From Sinorhizobium sp. A49 (GTDB lineage Bacteria; Pseudomonadota; Alphaproteobacteria; Rhizobiales; Rhizobiaceae), in NCBI RefSeq assembly GCF_002002725.1, contig NZ_MUNW01000067.1:38452-102451 (forward strand): a stretch of 64,000 nucleotides of DNA, written 5' to 3'. Each line of letters begins with the position of its first letter. The stretch's first letter is position 1. Under the pieces are notes generated by a model. The model was not told the DNA's origin, ran no database searches, and saw only the letters and a list, made by a program, of their open reading frames with translations. Shown here one piece after another: positions 26,431 to 34,187 of the stretch. A program made the position numbers and the translations under genes.

Positions 26431-27420
26431 TTAGTGCGCCAACGTCGCTACAAGGATTGCCTTCGTGGCGTGAATACGGTTTTCAGCCTGGTCGAGAACA
26501 ATGGAAGCCTTTGATTCCAGAACATTCCGGGATGCGTCCGGCGAGCCGGTTTCTTCGCTTGCCGACTTGTGCGCATGATGACCGATGAAATCGGGCACGA
26601 AGCGCATGAACTTGCAATGTGGGTTGCCGGTCGCCTCAAGCGTCGCCATTCTGACGCCGAACGGCGTGAGGAGTGCGACAGCGCGGTCATTACGGGTGTC
26701 CTCCTCCTCGTGGGAAACCCAGCGACTGGCGTAAATAAAGTCCGCATCGAGCACGCCGGCCCCAACGTCTTCCAGCACGGCAAACTTGCCACCGTTTTTC
26801 CATGCTTCGGCTTTGACGCTGTCGACAAATTGGTGATCCGGCCACAGGTCCTTGGGCGACACGAGGCGGAAATCCATCCCCACCTTCGCAGCACCGATCG
26901 CCAGTGTTCTAGCGTCGCTGACCCGACCGTTTCCAACCACCGACAATGTCAAGTCTGAGAGGTGCTTATGCGTGAACTCGCGCATGGTCTGGAAGTCAGC
27001 CACAAGCTGGCAAGGATCGCATTGCCGTGACAGGGCATTGTAGACGGGAATGCCCGCCCGTTCGGCAAGGGCAGCCATGACATCGTCTGCAAGCCCGCAG
27101 CATTCGATTGCATCGAATATTCTTCCCAGCATGCCGGCCATTTGCCTGATCTCGCCGGGCGCTGCCTTCGCATACTGTTCCGGCCCGATGCAGATGACGT
27201 GGGCGCCTTGATCGTGGGCAGCGAGTTCGAACGCCGCACGCAGGAATGGCAGTTCACGCCCATGCAGAAACGCCAGACTCTTTTGGAAAAGTTGTTGGCG
27301 CTCACTGCCACAACGTTTTGCGACCTTGAGGTCGCCGGCCAGTTGCACAAGAAACCGCAACTCGCCTGGATCAAGCGCCTCCACCGAAAGGACGTTACGG
27401 CCATGGAGATTGATCGACAT
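26431..27420 (-). CDS. Ornithine carbamoyltransferase-like protein with degenerate active site
   Basis: A 329-residue protein from ATG 27420 (MSINLHGRNVLSVEALDPGE). The OTCase fold is clear: FELAAHDQGAHVICIGP, LGRIFDAIECCG, GAAKVGMDFRLVSPKDLWPD, ATGNPHCKFM and AENRIHATKAILVATL align with the enzyme throughout. Catalytic motifs are lost, however. STRTR is replaced by LPFLR (57-61), HPTQ by DPCQ (135-138), DVWVSMG by SRWVSHE (232-238), HCLP by RFVP (273-276), and the YRG arginine by CCG. Carbamoyl-phosphate binding and transfer are therefore unlikely, so it is a pseudoenzyme or has a new role. It probably forms an operon with the RNase gene 79 bp downstream. Confidence 0.85.
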   Translation of the reverse strand: MSINLHGRNVLSVEALDPGELRFLVQLAGDLKVAKRCGSERQQLFQKSLAFLHGRELPFLRAAFELAAHDQGAHVICIGPEQYAKAAPGEIRQMAGMLGRIFDAIECCGLADDVMAALAERAGIPVYNALSRQCDPCQLVADFQTMREFTHKHLSDLTLSVVGNGRVSDARTLAIGAAKVGMDFRLVSPKDLWPDHQFVDSVKAEAWKNGGKFAVLEDVGAGVLDADFIYASRWVSHEEEDTRNDRAVALLTPFGVRMATLEATGNPHCKFMRFVPDFIGHHAHKSASEETGSPDASRNVLESKASIVLDQAENRIHATKAILVATLAH

Positions 27421-27562
27421 AGCGTTTCGTAGCTCCCATGATTGAACCGAAACTGGACCGCTCCGAACTGAATATCTCGAAGTTGGCCTTGGAGCTTTAC
27501 GGTCCTTCGCAGTCACGCAACTGGCGACAAAGCCAACAAACCACAGGCCGACACCAACGGCA

Positions 27563-27576
27563 TTGACCGGCGTCAA
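27563..27576 (-). promoter_or_regulatory. FixK/Fnr-type box (TTGACCGGCGTCAA)
   Basis: Matches TTGA-N6-TCAA between the OTCase-like gene (-) and the 157-residue protein gene (+). It can serve either side: predicted starts near 27528 (-) or 27611 (+). Confidence 0.7.
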
Positions 27577-27671
27577 TGATCTTGCCGGACGATTGCCCGA
27601 TCCTTTTGCGGGTACAGGCTGCGGTCAACGTGCGCGAGGATCCCTCATGACTCAGGCCGACGCCACATGAG

Positions 27672-28145
27672 ATGCGGATAGACCGAGACTTCATCAGGGA
27701 GATGGTGATGGCAATGGCGTATCGAACCGGACCGATCCTGCGTCATCAGGTCGACAAGGCATACCGTCTGATCGAGATCGTCGAGTATCCTATCGATCTG
27801 GCACAATGGCGATCCATCTGCGAACACGACTTCAACCGGCGATATATTGCACCCACCCACGGCTCCATCGTCACTGTCGAGAACTCAATCGGCTATGTCC
27901 AGGGCATCAGCATCGCCCATCCAGGAAGCGACCCGAACTATGGCCACATACTCGATGTGCCCGTTTTTATCGTGGCAACCGCTGCCGACACCGCCGGCGT
28001 TTCGAACGCACTTCTGGGTCATTTGAAAGCGATGGCCCGAGCAGATCACTGCAGTTACATGATTGTCGCAAACATCGACCCGAATATATGGCCTGACAAA
28101 GGATCTGATCCTCGAAAGGGTATCGTCATACCTATAACGGTGTGA
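27672..28145 (+). CDS. Uncharacterised protein, possible GNAT fold
   Basis: A 157-residue protein. The second half (YGHILDVPVFIVATAADT, GVSNALLGHLKAMARADHCSYMIVANI) has the strand-helix-strand order of an acetyltransferase-like fold with a helix after a glycine-poor loop, but the acetyl-CoA Q/RxxGxG/A motif is not clear, so I leave it unnamed. The first ATG is 27672; ATG 27708 (MAYRTGPILRHQ preceded by AGGGAG) is a better initiation context. A FixK-type box lies about 95-130 bp upstream. It ends 3 bp before the convergent fxkR stop. Confidence 0.6.
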   Translation: MRIDRDFIREMVMAMAYRTGPILRHQVDKAYRLIEIVEYPIDLAQWRSICEHDFNRRYIAPTHGSIVTVENSIGYVQGISIAHPGSDPNYGHILDVPVFIVATAADTAGVSNALLGHLKAMARADHCSYMIVANIDPNIWPDKGSDPRKGIVIPITV

Positions 28146-28877
28146 TCATTGCCGTACGGGTCGGGCACTGAAAACATATCCCACTCCCCGCACCGACTTG
28201 ATCAGTGAAGGATTGGTGGGATTTTCCTCTATCTTTCTGCGCAACCGTGCAACCTGCGCATCGATGGTCCGGTCAAATGCCTCCAGATTTCGACTGCGCG
28301 TAAGATCCATCAGGATTTCGCGCGCCATCACACGGCCGGCATGTTTTACGAAGACACAAAGCATATCGAACTCGCCTGTCGTTAACCGGATCTCCTCTCC
28401 AGCCCGCGACCAAAGTTCGCGTCGCGCCAGATCCAGCCGATAGCCATCAAAGCAAAAGACTTCTCCCTCCTCTGCTTCGGCCCGGCCACCGCCGACCGGA
28501 AGCCGGCGACGCAAAGCAACCTTGATGCGTGCGAGCAATTCGCGAAGATGGAAAGGCTTGGAGATGTAGTCATCTGCACCGAGTTCCAGGCCGACCACCC
28601 GATCGACCACATCGTTGCGTCCGGTCAGCATGATAAACGGAATGTCTGATCGGGCGCGAAGATCGCGGGCAAGGGCAAAACCATCTGCGTCGGGAAGGAC
28701 CACATCGAGTAGCACGACGTCGATGCCGCCACGCGCCAAGCAATCGCGCATTGCACGACCATCGCCTGCAACGCTTACCCGGAACCCCTCATCTTGAAGG
28801 TACCGATCCAGCATATGGCGAATTCTCTCGTCATCGTCGACGACAAGAACATGCTCCGGCTGCTTGCGTGAAAGCAT
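28146..28877 (-). CDS. fxkR: OmpR/PhoB-type response regulator, FxkR-like
   Basis: A 243-residue regulator with a receiver domain (acidic pair DD at residues 14-15, phosphoacceptor D58 in VVLLDVVLPDADGF, conserved LTG and SKPF) and a C-terminal winged helix (TTGEFDMLCVFVKHAGRVM; DRTIDAQVARLRRKIEENP; SVRGVGYVF). It is divergent from fixK, which is followed by a hybrid fixL with a heme-PAS domain. In Rhizobium etli, FxkR is the OmpR-type regulator that links hybrid FixL to fixK, and this gene order matches. No cognate orthodox kinase is adjacent. The name rests on family and context, not on a search. Confidence 0.8.
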   Translation of the reverse strand: MLSRKQPEHVLVVDDDERIRHMLDRYLQDEGFRVSVAGDGRAMRDCLARGGIDVVLLDVVLPDADGFALARDLRARSDIPFIMLTGRNDVVDRVVGLELGADDYISKPFHLRELLARIKVALRRRLPVGGGRAEAEEGEVFCFDGYRLDLARRELWSRAGEEIRLTTGEFDMLCVFVKHAGRVMAREILMDLTRSRNLEAFDRTIDAQVARLRRKIEENPTNPSLIKSVRGVGYVFSARPVRQ

Positions 28878-28914
28878 TTTGAAGCACCTTGTCAGCGGTC
28901 AAGTGCCGCAAGCA

Positions 28915-28930
28915 GTTACACTCTGTTACA
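28915..28930 (+). promoter_or_regulatory. Direct repeat GTTACA-N4-GTTACA upstream of fixK (candidate FxkR site)
   Basis: Two identical GTTACA half-sites, 10 bp start to start, in the fxkR-fixK gap about 90 bp before fixK. Same-face direct repeats are the usual target of OmpR/PhoB-type dimers, so this is the best candidate for an FxkR-binding K-box. Confidence 0.6.
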
Positions 28931-28987
28931 GACCCGAACGAAGTGTAGCATGTCTGTCGTCCGCCCGTCACGCGTTGGCCATCAACT

Positions 28988-29003
28988 TGATCGGTCACGA
29001 TCA
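28988..29003 (+). promoter_or_regulatory. Inverted repeat TGATCG-N4-CGATCA over the fixK leader
   Basis: A perfect 6-bp inverted repeat directly upstream of the GGAGG ribosome site (29006-29010) and ATG of fixK. The half-site spacing resembles Crp/Fnr operators (TGAT...ATCA). A site here would act as a roadblock, so negative autoregulation by FixK is plausible. Confidence 0.45.
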
Positions 29004-29017
29004 GCGGAGGATGCCTT

Positions 29018-29800
29018 ATGAACATGCCACTAAGGCTGGTTCAGCCAACAAATCAAATCTCGATCGAAGATGCTCCTTTCGGCACAACCGGGTTATCGTC
29101 TCTCTTTAGACACCTGCCGCTCGAACGCTTCGCTGCGGGAACAAGCGTCTTCTGGGAAGGAGACAAGGCAACTCAGGTCTTCGAAGTTGTTTGTGGCATG
29201 GTGCGCGCTGTCCGTCTGCTGAGCGATGGTCGCCGCATAATCGTCGGCTTCTTGCGCCCAGGTGATCTCCTGGGAGTTTCGTTCAAGGACCAATACGTCT
29301 ACACCGTCGAAGCCGTGACAAAGGTAGAGTTGCGCCGCTTTCCCCGCCATCTCTTCGAGCTCGAAATCGCTCGTCAACCGACCATGCGGGAGCTGCTCTT
29401 TTCCAAACTCTGCGATGAGATGACTGCGGCACAGGACCAGGCCGTCCTGCTTTCGCGTCGAAGCGCGGACGAGAAACTTGCAAGTTTCCTCCTGCGCATG
29501 GCGACCCGTCGCATAGGACAACACATGGTGGTCGATCTGCCCATGACAAGGCAGGATATTGCCGACTATCTTGGCATGACCATCGAGACGGTCTCGCGCA
29601 CCACGACCAAATTCGCCGGGAGCGGTATTGTCGCCATTGCGGATCGACATATCATGACAATCTTGAGGATGGATGCGCTTCGCTCGATCGCCGAGGGTGA
29701 GGAATGCGACAGCTGGATCGCTCCATCGATGGCGAAAGTGCGCCAGCAGACTGCGGATGCGCGACAATCAATGGATGAACATGGCCGACAACCGCATTAG
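29018..29800 (+). CDS. fixK: FixK-like Crp/Fnr-family transcriptional activator
   Basis: A 260-residue regulator with a cyclic-nucleotide-binding-like N-terminal domain ([23 protein letters not shown], then [11 protein letters not shown]) and a Crp-type helix-turn-helix at about residues 176-197. The recognition helix is IETVSRT, with the E..SR pattern that reads TTGAT half-sites. The N-terminal cysteine cluster of Fnr is absent, and the cysteines are scattered (EVVC, KLCDEM, EECDSW), so oxygen must be sensed by a partner. The fixL-like gene begins inside its 3' end (26-bp overlap), showing coupling. The many TTGA-N6-TCAA boxes around it are its likely targets. It is slightly longer than typical FixK because of a C-terminal tail. 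Confidence 0.85.
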   Translation: MNMPLRLVQPTNQISIEDAPFGTTGLSSLFRHLPLERFAAGTSVFWEGDKATQVFEVVCGMVRAVRLLSDGRRIIVGFLRPGDLLGVSFKDQYVYTVEAVTKVELRRFPRHLFELEIARQPTMRELLFSKLCDEMTAAQDQAVLLSRRSADEKLASFLLRMATRRIGQHMVVDLPMTRQDIADYLGMTIETVSRTTTKFAGSGIVAIADRHIMTILRMDALRSIAEGEECDSWIAPSMAKVRQQTADARQSMDEHGRQPH

Positions 29801-31664
29801 CGAGATCCTCGAAGTGTTCGACGACGCGAACGTCATCGTGCATGCACCCGATGGGACGATCAGTCACTGGAGCAAGGGGTGCGAGCAGCTCTACGGGTGG
29901 TCACGCAGCGATGCAGAGGGGCAGATTGCGCGGCAATTGCTGAACACTTCTTATCCTATTCCACTCCAGGCAATCCATGATCTGTTGCACCGATCAGGCA
30001 GTTGGAGCGGTGAATTAAGACATACACACCGCAATTCCAGTTCTGTGTACGTGGCGACACGCTGGGTGCGACTGGGTCCGGCGAACGTCATCGTTCAGAC
30101 AGACACCGACATAACCAGCCTGCGCAAAACGCAGTCGGAGCTTGCGGCCAGGGAAGCACACCTGCAGTCAATACTCGACACGGTGCCTGAAGCCATGGTG
30201 GTCATCGATGCCGGTGCAAGGATCATGTCGTTCAGCGCTGCGGCCGAAAGCCTTTTTGGATACAGGGAAAATGATGTCCGCGGCCAGAATGTGAGCATGC
30301 TGATGCCGTCACCCGATCGCGATGCTCATGATCGCTACATTGGCAATTATCTGCGCACTGGCGAACGCCGGATTATCGGCATCGGCCGGGTCGTGACGGG
30401 CCTTCGCAAGGATGGAACAACCTTTCCCATGGAATTGTCGGTCGGCGAAGCCATCTCTGATGGCCAGCGCATATTTACCGGCTTCATACGCGATCTCACC
30501 AGTCGTCAACGAATAGAAGAGGAACTCCGTCAGGCGCAGAAGATGGAAGCCGTTGGTCAACTGACCGGCGGCTTGGCGCATGATTTCAACAATCTGCTGA
30601 CAATCATCACCGGCAACCTTGAGATGCTGGAGGCCGGCTTAAGCGACAAGCGCCATCTCGACCTTTTGAGAGACGCGCAAGCTGCCGCGGACGATGGCGC
30701 CAAGCTAACCGCCCAGCTATTGGCCTTTGGACGACGGCAACCGCTCAATCCGAAGGTCGTCGATGTCGGCGATCTGGTTTCAGATTTCTCAAAATTGCTG
30801 GCTCGAACACTTGGCGAAACGGTCGAACTTCACACGGCAACGACCGGTGTCGGCAACGATGCCGTCGTCGACGCTTCCCAGCTTCAGAACGCTCTGCTGA
30901 ATTTGGCACTCAATGCACGCGACGCGATGCCCGATGGGGGACGCGTCAGCATCGAGATATCCTCTGCAATCCTTGATCGGGCTTACGTCCTCCAACATCC
31001 GCTAGCGCGCATGGGCAAGTTTATCCTCATCACCGTTACCGATACGGGGAGCGGCATGAGCGAAGAGGTAAGGCAGCGCGCCTTCGAACCCTTCTTTACA
31101 ACAAAGGCTGTTGGCGCAGGAACCGGACTTGGCTTGAGCATGGTCTATGGCTTTGTCAAACAATCGGGTGGCCACGTCCAACTTGACAGCTGCCCCGGAC
31201 AGGGAACCTGCGCTCGCCTCTATCTCCCGGCAGCCCCCAAGCAGGTGACCTCCGTCGGCGCCGGCGACGGCGGGACGGAGGTCGCGGCTCAGCACGGACA
31301 CGAGTCGATTTTGGTTGTGGAAGACGAACCCAGGGTGCGTCGCGTAGCAGTGTCACGCCTTAGCCAGGCGGGGTACATCGTCGTCGAGGCCGGCACCGGT
31401 GCTGAAGCGCTCAGGCTCCTATCCGAACATCCGGAAATCTCGCTTCTCTTTACCGATGTGATCATGCCAGGTGGGATGGCCGGCGACGAGTTGGCCCGCC
31501 ACGCCCGTGCACTAAGGCCGGATATCAGGGTGCTCTATACATCCGGCTATGCAGAGCCGACGATCTCCGGCCGCCAATTGTCCGGCGACGAAGAGTGGCT
31601 GGCAAAACCCTATACTGCCCTCGAACTGGAACTGAGACTGCGCAAGCTACTGGATGCTTCTTGA
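29775..31664 (+). CDS. fixL: Hybrid heme-PAS histidine kinase (hFixL type) with C-terminal receiver
   Basis: A 629-residue soluble kinase from ATG 29775 ([15 protein letters not shown]), overlapping the end of fixK. Order: PAS1 (about 8-115), PAS2 (128-245), HisKA with GGLAHDFNN (H269), HATPase with [14 protein letters not shown] and [11 protein letters not shown], then a receiver (about 515-629, D561 in LLFTDVIMP). PAS2 has the FixL heme signature: [12 protein letters not shown] with proximal H185 and [10 protein letters not shown] with R205, equivalent to the FixL oxygen-switch arginine. No membrane span is present, unlike S. meliloti FixL but like R. etli/R. leguminosarum hybrid FixL. It should phosphorylate the OmpR-type regulator under low oxygen and so switch on fixK. 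Confidence 0.9.
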   Translation: MNMADNRISEILEVFDDANVIVHAPDGTISHWSKGCEQLYGWSRSDAEGQIARQLLNTSYPIPLQAIHDLLHRSGSWSGELRHTHRNSSSVYVATRWVRLGPANVIVQTDTDITSLRKTQSELAAREAHLQSILDTVPEAMVVIDAGARIMSFSAAAESLFGYRENDVRGQNVSMLMPSPDRDAHDRYIGNYLRTGERRIIGIGRVVTGLRKDGTTFPMELSVGEAISDGQRIFTGFIRDLTSRQRIEEELRQAQKMEAVGQLTGGLAHDFNNLLTIITGNLEMLEAGLSDKRHLDLLRDAQAAADDGAKLTAQLLAFGRRQPLNPKVVDVGDLVSDFSKLLARTLGETVELHTATTGVGNDAVVDASQLQNALLNLALNARDAMPDGGRVSIEISSAILDRAYVLQHPLARMGKFILITVTDTGSGMSEEVRQRAFEPFFTTKAVGAGTGLGLSMVYGFVKQSGGHVQLDSCPGQGTCARLYLPAAPKQVTSVGAGDGGTEVAAQHGHESILVVEDEPRVRRVAVSRLSQAGYIVVEAGTGAEALRLLSEHPEISLLFTDVIMPGGMAGDELARHARALRPDIRVLYTSGYAEPTISGRQLSGDEEWLAKPYTALELELRLRKLLDAS

Positions 31665-31740
31665 TGCTTGCTCTTGCCGCCGAGGATCGATTCAGCCGTG
31701 GCGAACCTTCGGTATGATGGCCACACCGCCACAGGCGCCA

Positions 31741-32195
31741 TCAACCGCCTTGATCACGTGTCTTCCGTCCCGTCATGGCAGCAATATCGATGCTGCAGAA
31801 TAATTGCTTGTAGCCGGGCGCGATCTCGGGCGCCGTCGGTTTAGCCCCCTGGGTTCCCACCGGTTGGGGTGTTTTTCGAGCAGCGACCATGCAGGAAGGT
31901 ACCCGTAATGCCATTGGCCATCCGACGTGAGCTCCTGAAGGCGACTGTCGATCACGACGCTTCGCCACACCTGCCGGCACATCGGCTCCTCCACGAGCAC
32001 ACAGACCTTGGGATTGGCGCGCATCCATTCGACCCCATTTGCCCGGCATCGAGAAGCTGTAGAGACAGCGTCCAGCCATGGCATAGTAAATCGGGACGAC
32101 ATGGGATTGTTTCCCTTGCAGCACGCAAGCCTGGCGAAGTGAGAAGTGGCGACAAGGCTGCCGCATTCATGGTGAGACATCTCTTCGGCGAACAT
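31741..32195 (-). pseudogene. Frameshifted pyridoxamine 5'-phosphate oxidase-fold protein
   Basis: Conserved pieces of one PNPOx-like flavin-binding protein lie in two alternating frames of the reverse strand. Frame A from ATG 32195 has FAEEMSHHECGSLVATSHFARLACC. Frame B has VVPIYYAMAGRCLYSFSMPGK. Frame A resumes with VEWMRANPKVCVLVEEP and WRSVVIDSRLQEL to about RWEP. Frame B then ends with KPTAPEIAPGYKQLFCSIDIAAMTGRKT, stopping at 31741. Three frame changes mean a dead gene or several sequence errors. The promoter side still has a near-perfect FixK box (32258), shared with the BON gene. Such proteins are typical members of hypoxia regulons. Confidence 0.8.
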
Positions 32196-32257
32196 GGTCC
32201 ATCCTTTCCGGGAAACTGGCTTGCCGACAAGCGTGGCTACGGCGCGCGACGTTTGCA

Positions 32258-32271
32258 TTGATGCCGCTCAA
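32258..32271 (+). promoter_or_regulatory. FixK/Fnr-type box (TTGATGCCGCTCAA)
   Basis: Fits TTGA-N6-TCAA, with one deviation from TTGAT-N4-ATCAA. It is equidistant from the BON gene (+, ATG 32335) and the broken PNPOx gene (-, ATG 32195); class II starts would give leaders of about 29 nt in both directions. Confidence 0.75.
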
Positions 32272-32334
32272 TGACAGCGCCGTCAGCTGCCATCAATAAT
32301 CTTTGGAGCCAATACACTTCAAAGGACGAGCGCG

Positions 32335-33009
32335 ATGAATGACCTCAGCCTTCGGCAGGATATTATCGACGAGCTCGAATATGAGCCCAGCATCAACGCT
32401 GCCAGCGTCGGCGTGGCCGTTGACCACGGCATCGTGACGTTGAGCGGTCATGTCCAAAGCTTCATGGAGAAACATACCGTCGAGCTGATCGTTCGCGGCC
32501 TGTTGGGTGTAAGGGCCATTGCCCAGGAGCTTGAAGTTCGCCTGCCTGAACATCAGAGTTGGTCGGACGATGAAATCGCCGGCCGGGTGCTCGCCGTGCT
32601 CGCGTGGGCGGCCCCGGTGTCCAATCAAGGTGATATCGAAGTGACGGTCAGGCGAGGGTTCGTGACGCTGAAGGGTATGGTCGATTGGTACTTCCAACGC
32701 ACCGCCGCTGAAGCCGCAGTGCGGCAGCTTGCCGGGGTGACTGGCATCAGCAACCAACTTGAGATGCGCCGGAGCGTCAACCGTTTTGCCATGAAGCGGG
32801 ACATCGAGGAGGCACTGAGACGAAATGCCGAGATCGATGCTGGCGATATCCGGGTAGAGACCTCGGGCAGCCAGGTCACATTGCGCGGCAGCGTACGGAC
32901 GCTTCGCGAGCGTGCGTTGGCCGAGAGGGCAGCGTGGTCGGCCCGAGGCGTAACCGTTGTGGAGGACCGACTGCTCGTCGACGATCAAAGTAGCGGACTG
33001 TCCGCCTGA
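32335..33009 (+). CDS. Triple BON-domain protein
   Basis: A 224-residue protein made of three BON domains (about residues 5-70, 77-146 and 152-218). Each has the pattern of a helix pair followed by GxVTLxGxV: GIVTLSGHVQSF, GFVTLKGMVDWY and SQVTLRGSVRTL. No signal peptide is seen, so it is likely cytoplasmic, unlike OsmY. BON domains bind phospholipid or ligands and are common in stress regulons. It starts 63 bp after a FixK box and is followed 43 bp later by a NUDIX gene on the same strand. Confidence 0.88.
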   Translation: MNDLSLRQDIIDELEYEPSINAASVGVAVDHGIVTLSGHVQSFMEKHTVELIVRGLLGVRAIAQELEVRLPEHQSWSDDEIAGRVLAVLAWAAPVSNQGDIEVTVRRGFVTLKGMVDWYFQRTAAEAAVRQLAGVTGISNQLEMRRSVNRFAMKRDIEEALRRNAEIDAGDIRVETSGSQVTLRGSVRTLRERALAERAAWSARGVTVVEDRLLVDDQSSGLSA

Positions 33010-33052
33010 ACCATCTGCTCACGATCGGGGTTGGTATCCACAACGTTGAAGG

Positions 33053-33535
33053 ATGAAACAGTTGCCAAAGAAGAGCGCGGGCATTCTCGCCTACAAGTTC
33101 GACCTGGGCTTGCCCCGCGTGCTGCTGGTTCATCCGGGCGGCCCTTTCTGGGATAACCGCGACCACGGGGCGTGGTCGATCCCCAAAGGCGAACACGATC
33201 AAGAAGAGGGAGCCGAAGATGCGGCGCGGCGTGAATTCGAGGAGGAAACAGGCCGAGCCGTCGCCGAGCCCCTGTTCGGACTTGGGGAGGTCCGCCAGAA
33301 GAGCGGGAAAATCATCGTGGCCTATGCCGCCGCAATCGACTTCGACGCGGTGCGGCTTCAAAGCAATGTTTTCGAACTCGAATGGCCGCCGCACAGCGGC
33401 CGCATCGAGCAGTTCCCTGAAGTGGACCGTGCCGAATGGTTCACGCTTGCAGAGGCGCGTGACAAGATCAGTGTCGGCCAATTGCCCCTGCTTGATCGGC
33501 TAGAAGAATTGCTGACCTCCAGCGCTGGTCCTTGA
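33053..33535 (+). CDS. NUDIX hydrolase
   Basis: A 160-residue single-domain protein. The Nudix box is intact: GEHDQEEGAEDAARREFEEETG (about residues 46-67), with REFEEETG holding the catalytic glutamates. The N-terminus KKSAGILAYKFDLGLPRVLLVHPGGPFW and the WSIPKGE lead-in are typical of diadenosine-polyphosphate or nucleotide-sugar hydrolases of the MutT group. It lies 43 bp downstream of the BON gene, so probably in its operon, and its stop abuts the FixK-type box of the next gene. Substrate not deducible. Confidence 0.87.
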   Translation: MKQLPKKSAGILAYKFDLGLPRVLLVHPGGPFWDNRDHGAWSIPKGEHDQEEGAEDAARREFEEETGRAVAEPLFGLGEVRQKSGKIIVAYAAAIDFDAVRLQSNVFELEWPPHSGRIEQFPEVDRAEWFTLAEARDKISVGQLPLLDRLEELLTSSAGP

Positions 33536-33545
33536 CCACGGTCAA
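33532..33545 (+). promoter_or_regulatory. FixK/Fnr-type box (TTGACCACGGTCAA)
   Basis: Matches TTGA-N6-TCAA and overlaps the NUDIX stop codon. It is centred about 85 bp before the GNAT start at 33624, predicting a 44-nt leader. Confidence 0.72.
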
Positions 33546-33623
33546 AGCGCCGAACGCGTTTGACCCTAAGATTTGCGGAAAAAGGAAGACAAGCAGCGTT
33601 GCCAACCTGGGAAGGACCGTACA

Positions 33624-34151
33624 ATGCAGGCCCAAAGCGACATCCAGGCAGACCTAACAACTCAATCGGGAGTTCGGCTCCGCGTTCGGCATGCGCTCCC
33701 TGCCGATGAAGTGCTCGTCGCCGACTTCTTCGCCCACGTTACGCCGGAAGATCTGTCTTTCCGCTTCCTGTCCGGCATGAAGGAAGTGTCGCACGAACGT
33801 CTACGGGCGATCACGCGCGCCGACGATCCCAGGATCATCAACTTTCTGGCGTTCTCGCCCGCGGAGATGCTGGTGGCAGTCGGGGCTCTAGCGATCGACG
33901 AAAGCCTTGTTCGGGGCGAGGTCGTCCTCTCGGTGCGCGCCGACCATAAACACCTTGGCGTCAGTTGGACGTTGCTTTCCCATATTGCGCAGTACGCGGA
34001 GCGCCGTGGTCTCAAGAGTATCGAATCGTTAGAAAGTCGCGCAAACCGGGCTGCGATCAACCTGGAGCGCGAGATGGGTTTCGAGATAACCCAGGTTGCC
34101 GATGATCCAACGTTGGTCCTGGTCAAACGGGAGTTGCACCCGGGACCCTAG
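33624..34151 (+). CDS. GNAT-family N-acetyltransferase
   Basis: A 175-residue protein from ATG 33624, preceded by GGAAGGA. The GNAT core runs from LRVRHALPADEVLVADFF through EVVLSVRADHKHLGVSWTLLSHIAQYAERRGLKSIESLES to the fold-closing NLEREMGFEI. The acetyl-CoA loop (DHKHLGVSWTLL) is a loose Q/RxxGxG/A match. It resembles the stand-alone C-terminal domains of the Pat/YfiQ class, which acetylate proteins. It has its own FixK-type box. Protein acetylation in response to hypoxia is possible but unproven. Confidence 0.82.
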   Translation: MQAQSDIQADLTTQSGVRLRVRHALPADEVLVADFFAHVTPEDLSFRFLSGMKEVSHERLRAITRADDPRIINFLAFSPAEMLVAVGALAIDESLVRGEVVLSVRADHKHLGVSWTLLSHIAQYAERRGLKSIESLESRANRAAINLEREMGFEITQVADDPTLVLVKRELHPGP

Positions 34152-34187
34152 CCGGTCGCAATCGTCACGCGCCTCGTGCGCCACCGA

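Noticed and set aside
28889..28902. TTGTCAGCGGTCAA as a further FixK box upstream of fxkR
   Set aside because: It has a mismatch in a half-site and lies only about 12 bp before the fxkR start, where an activator site would not work.
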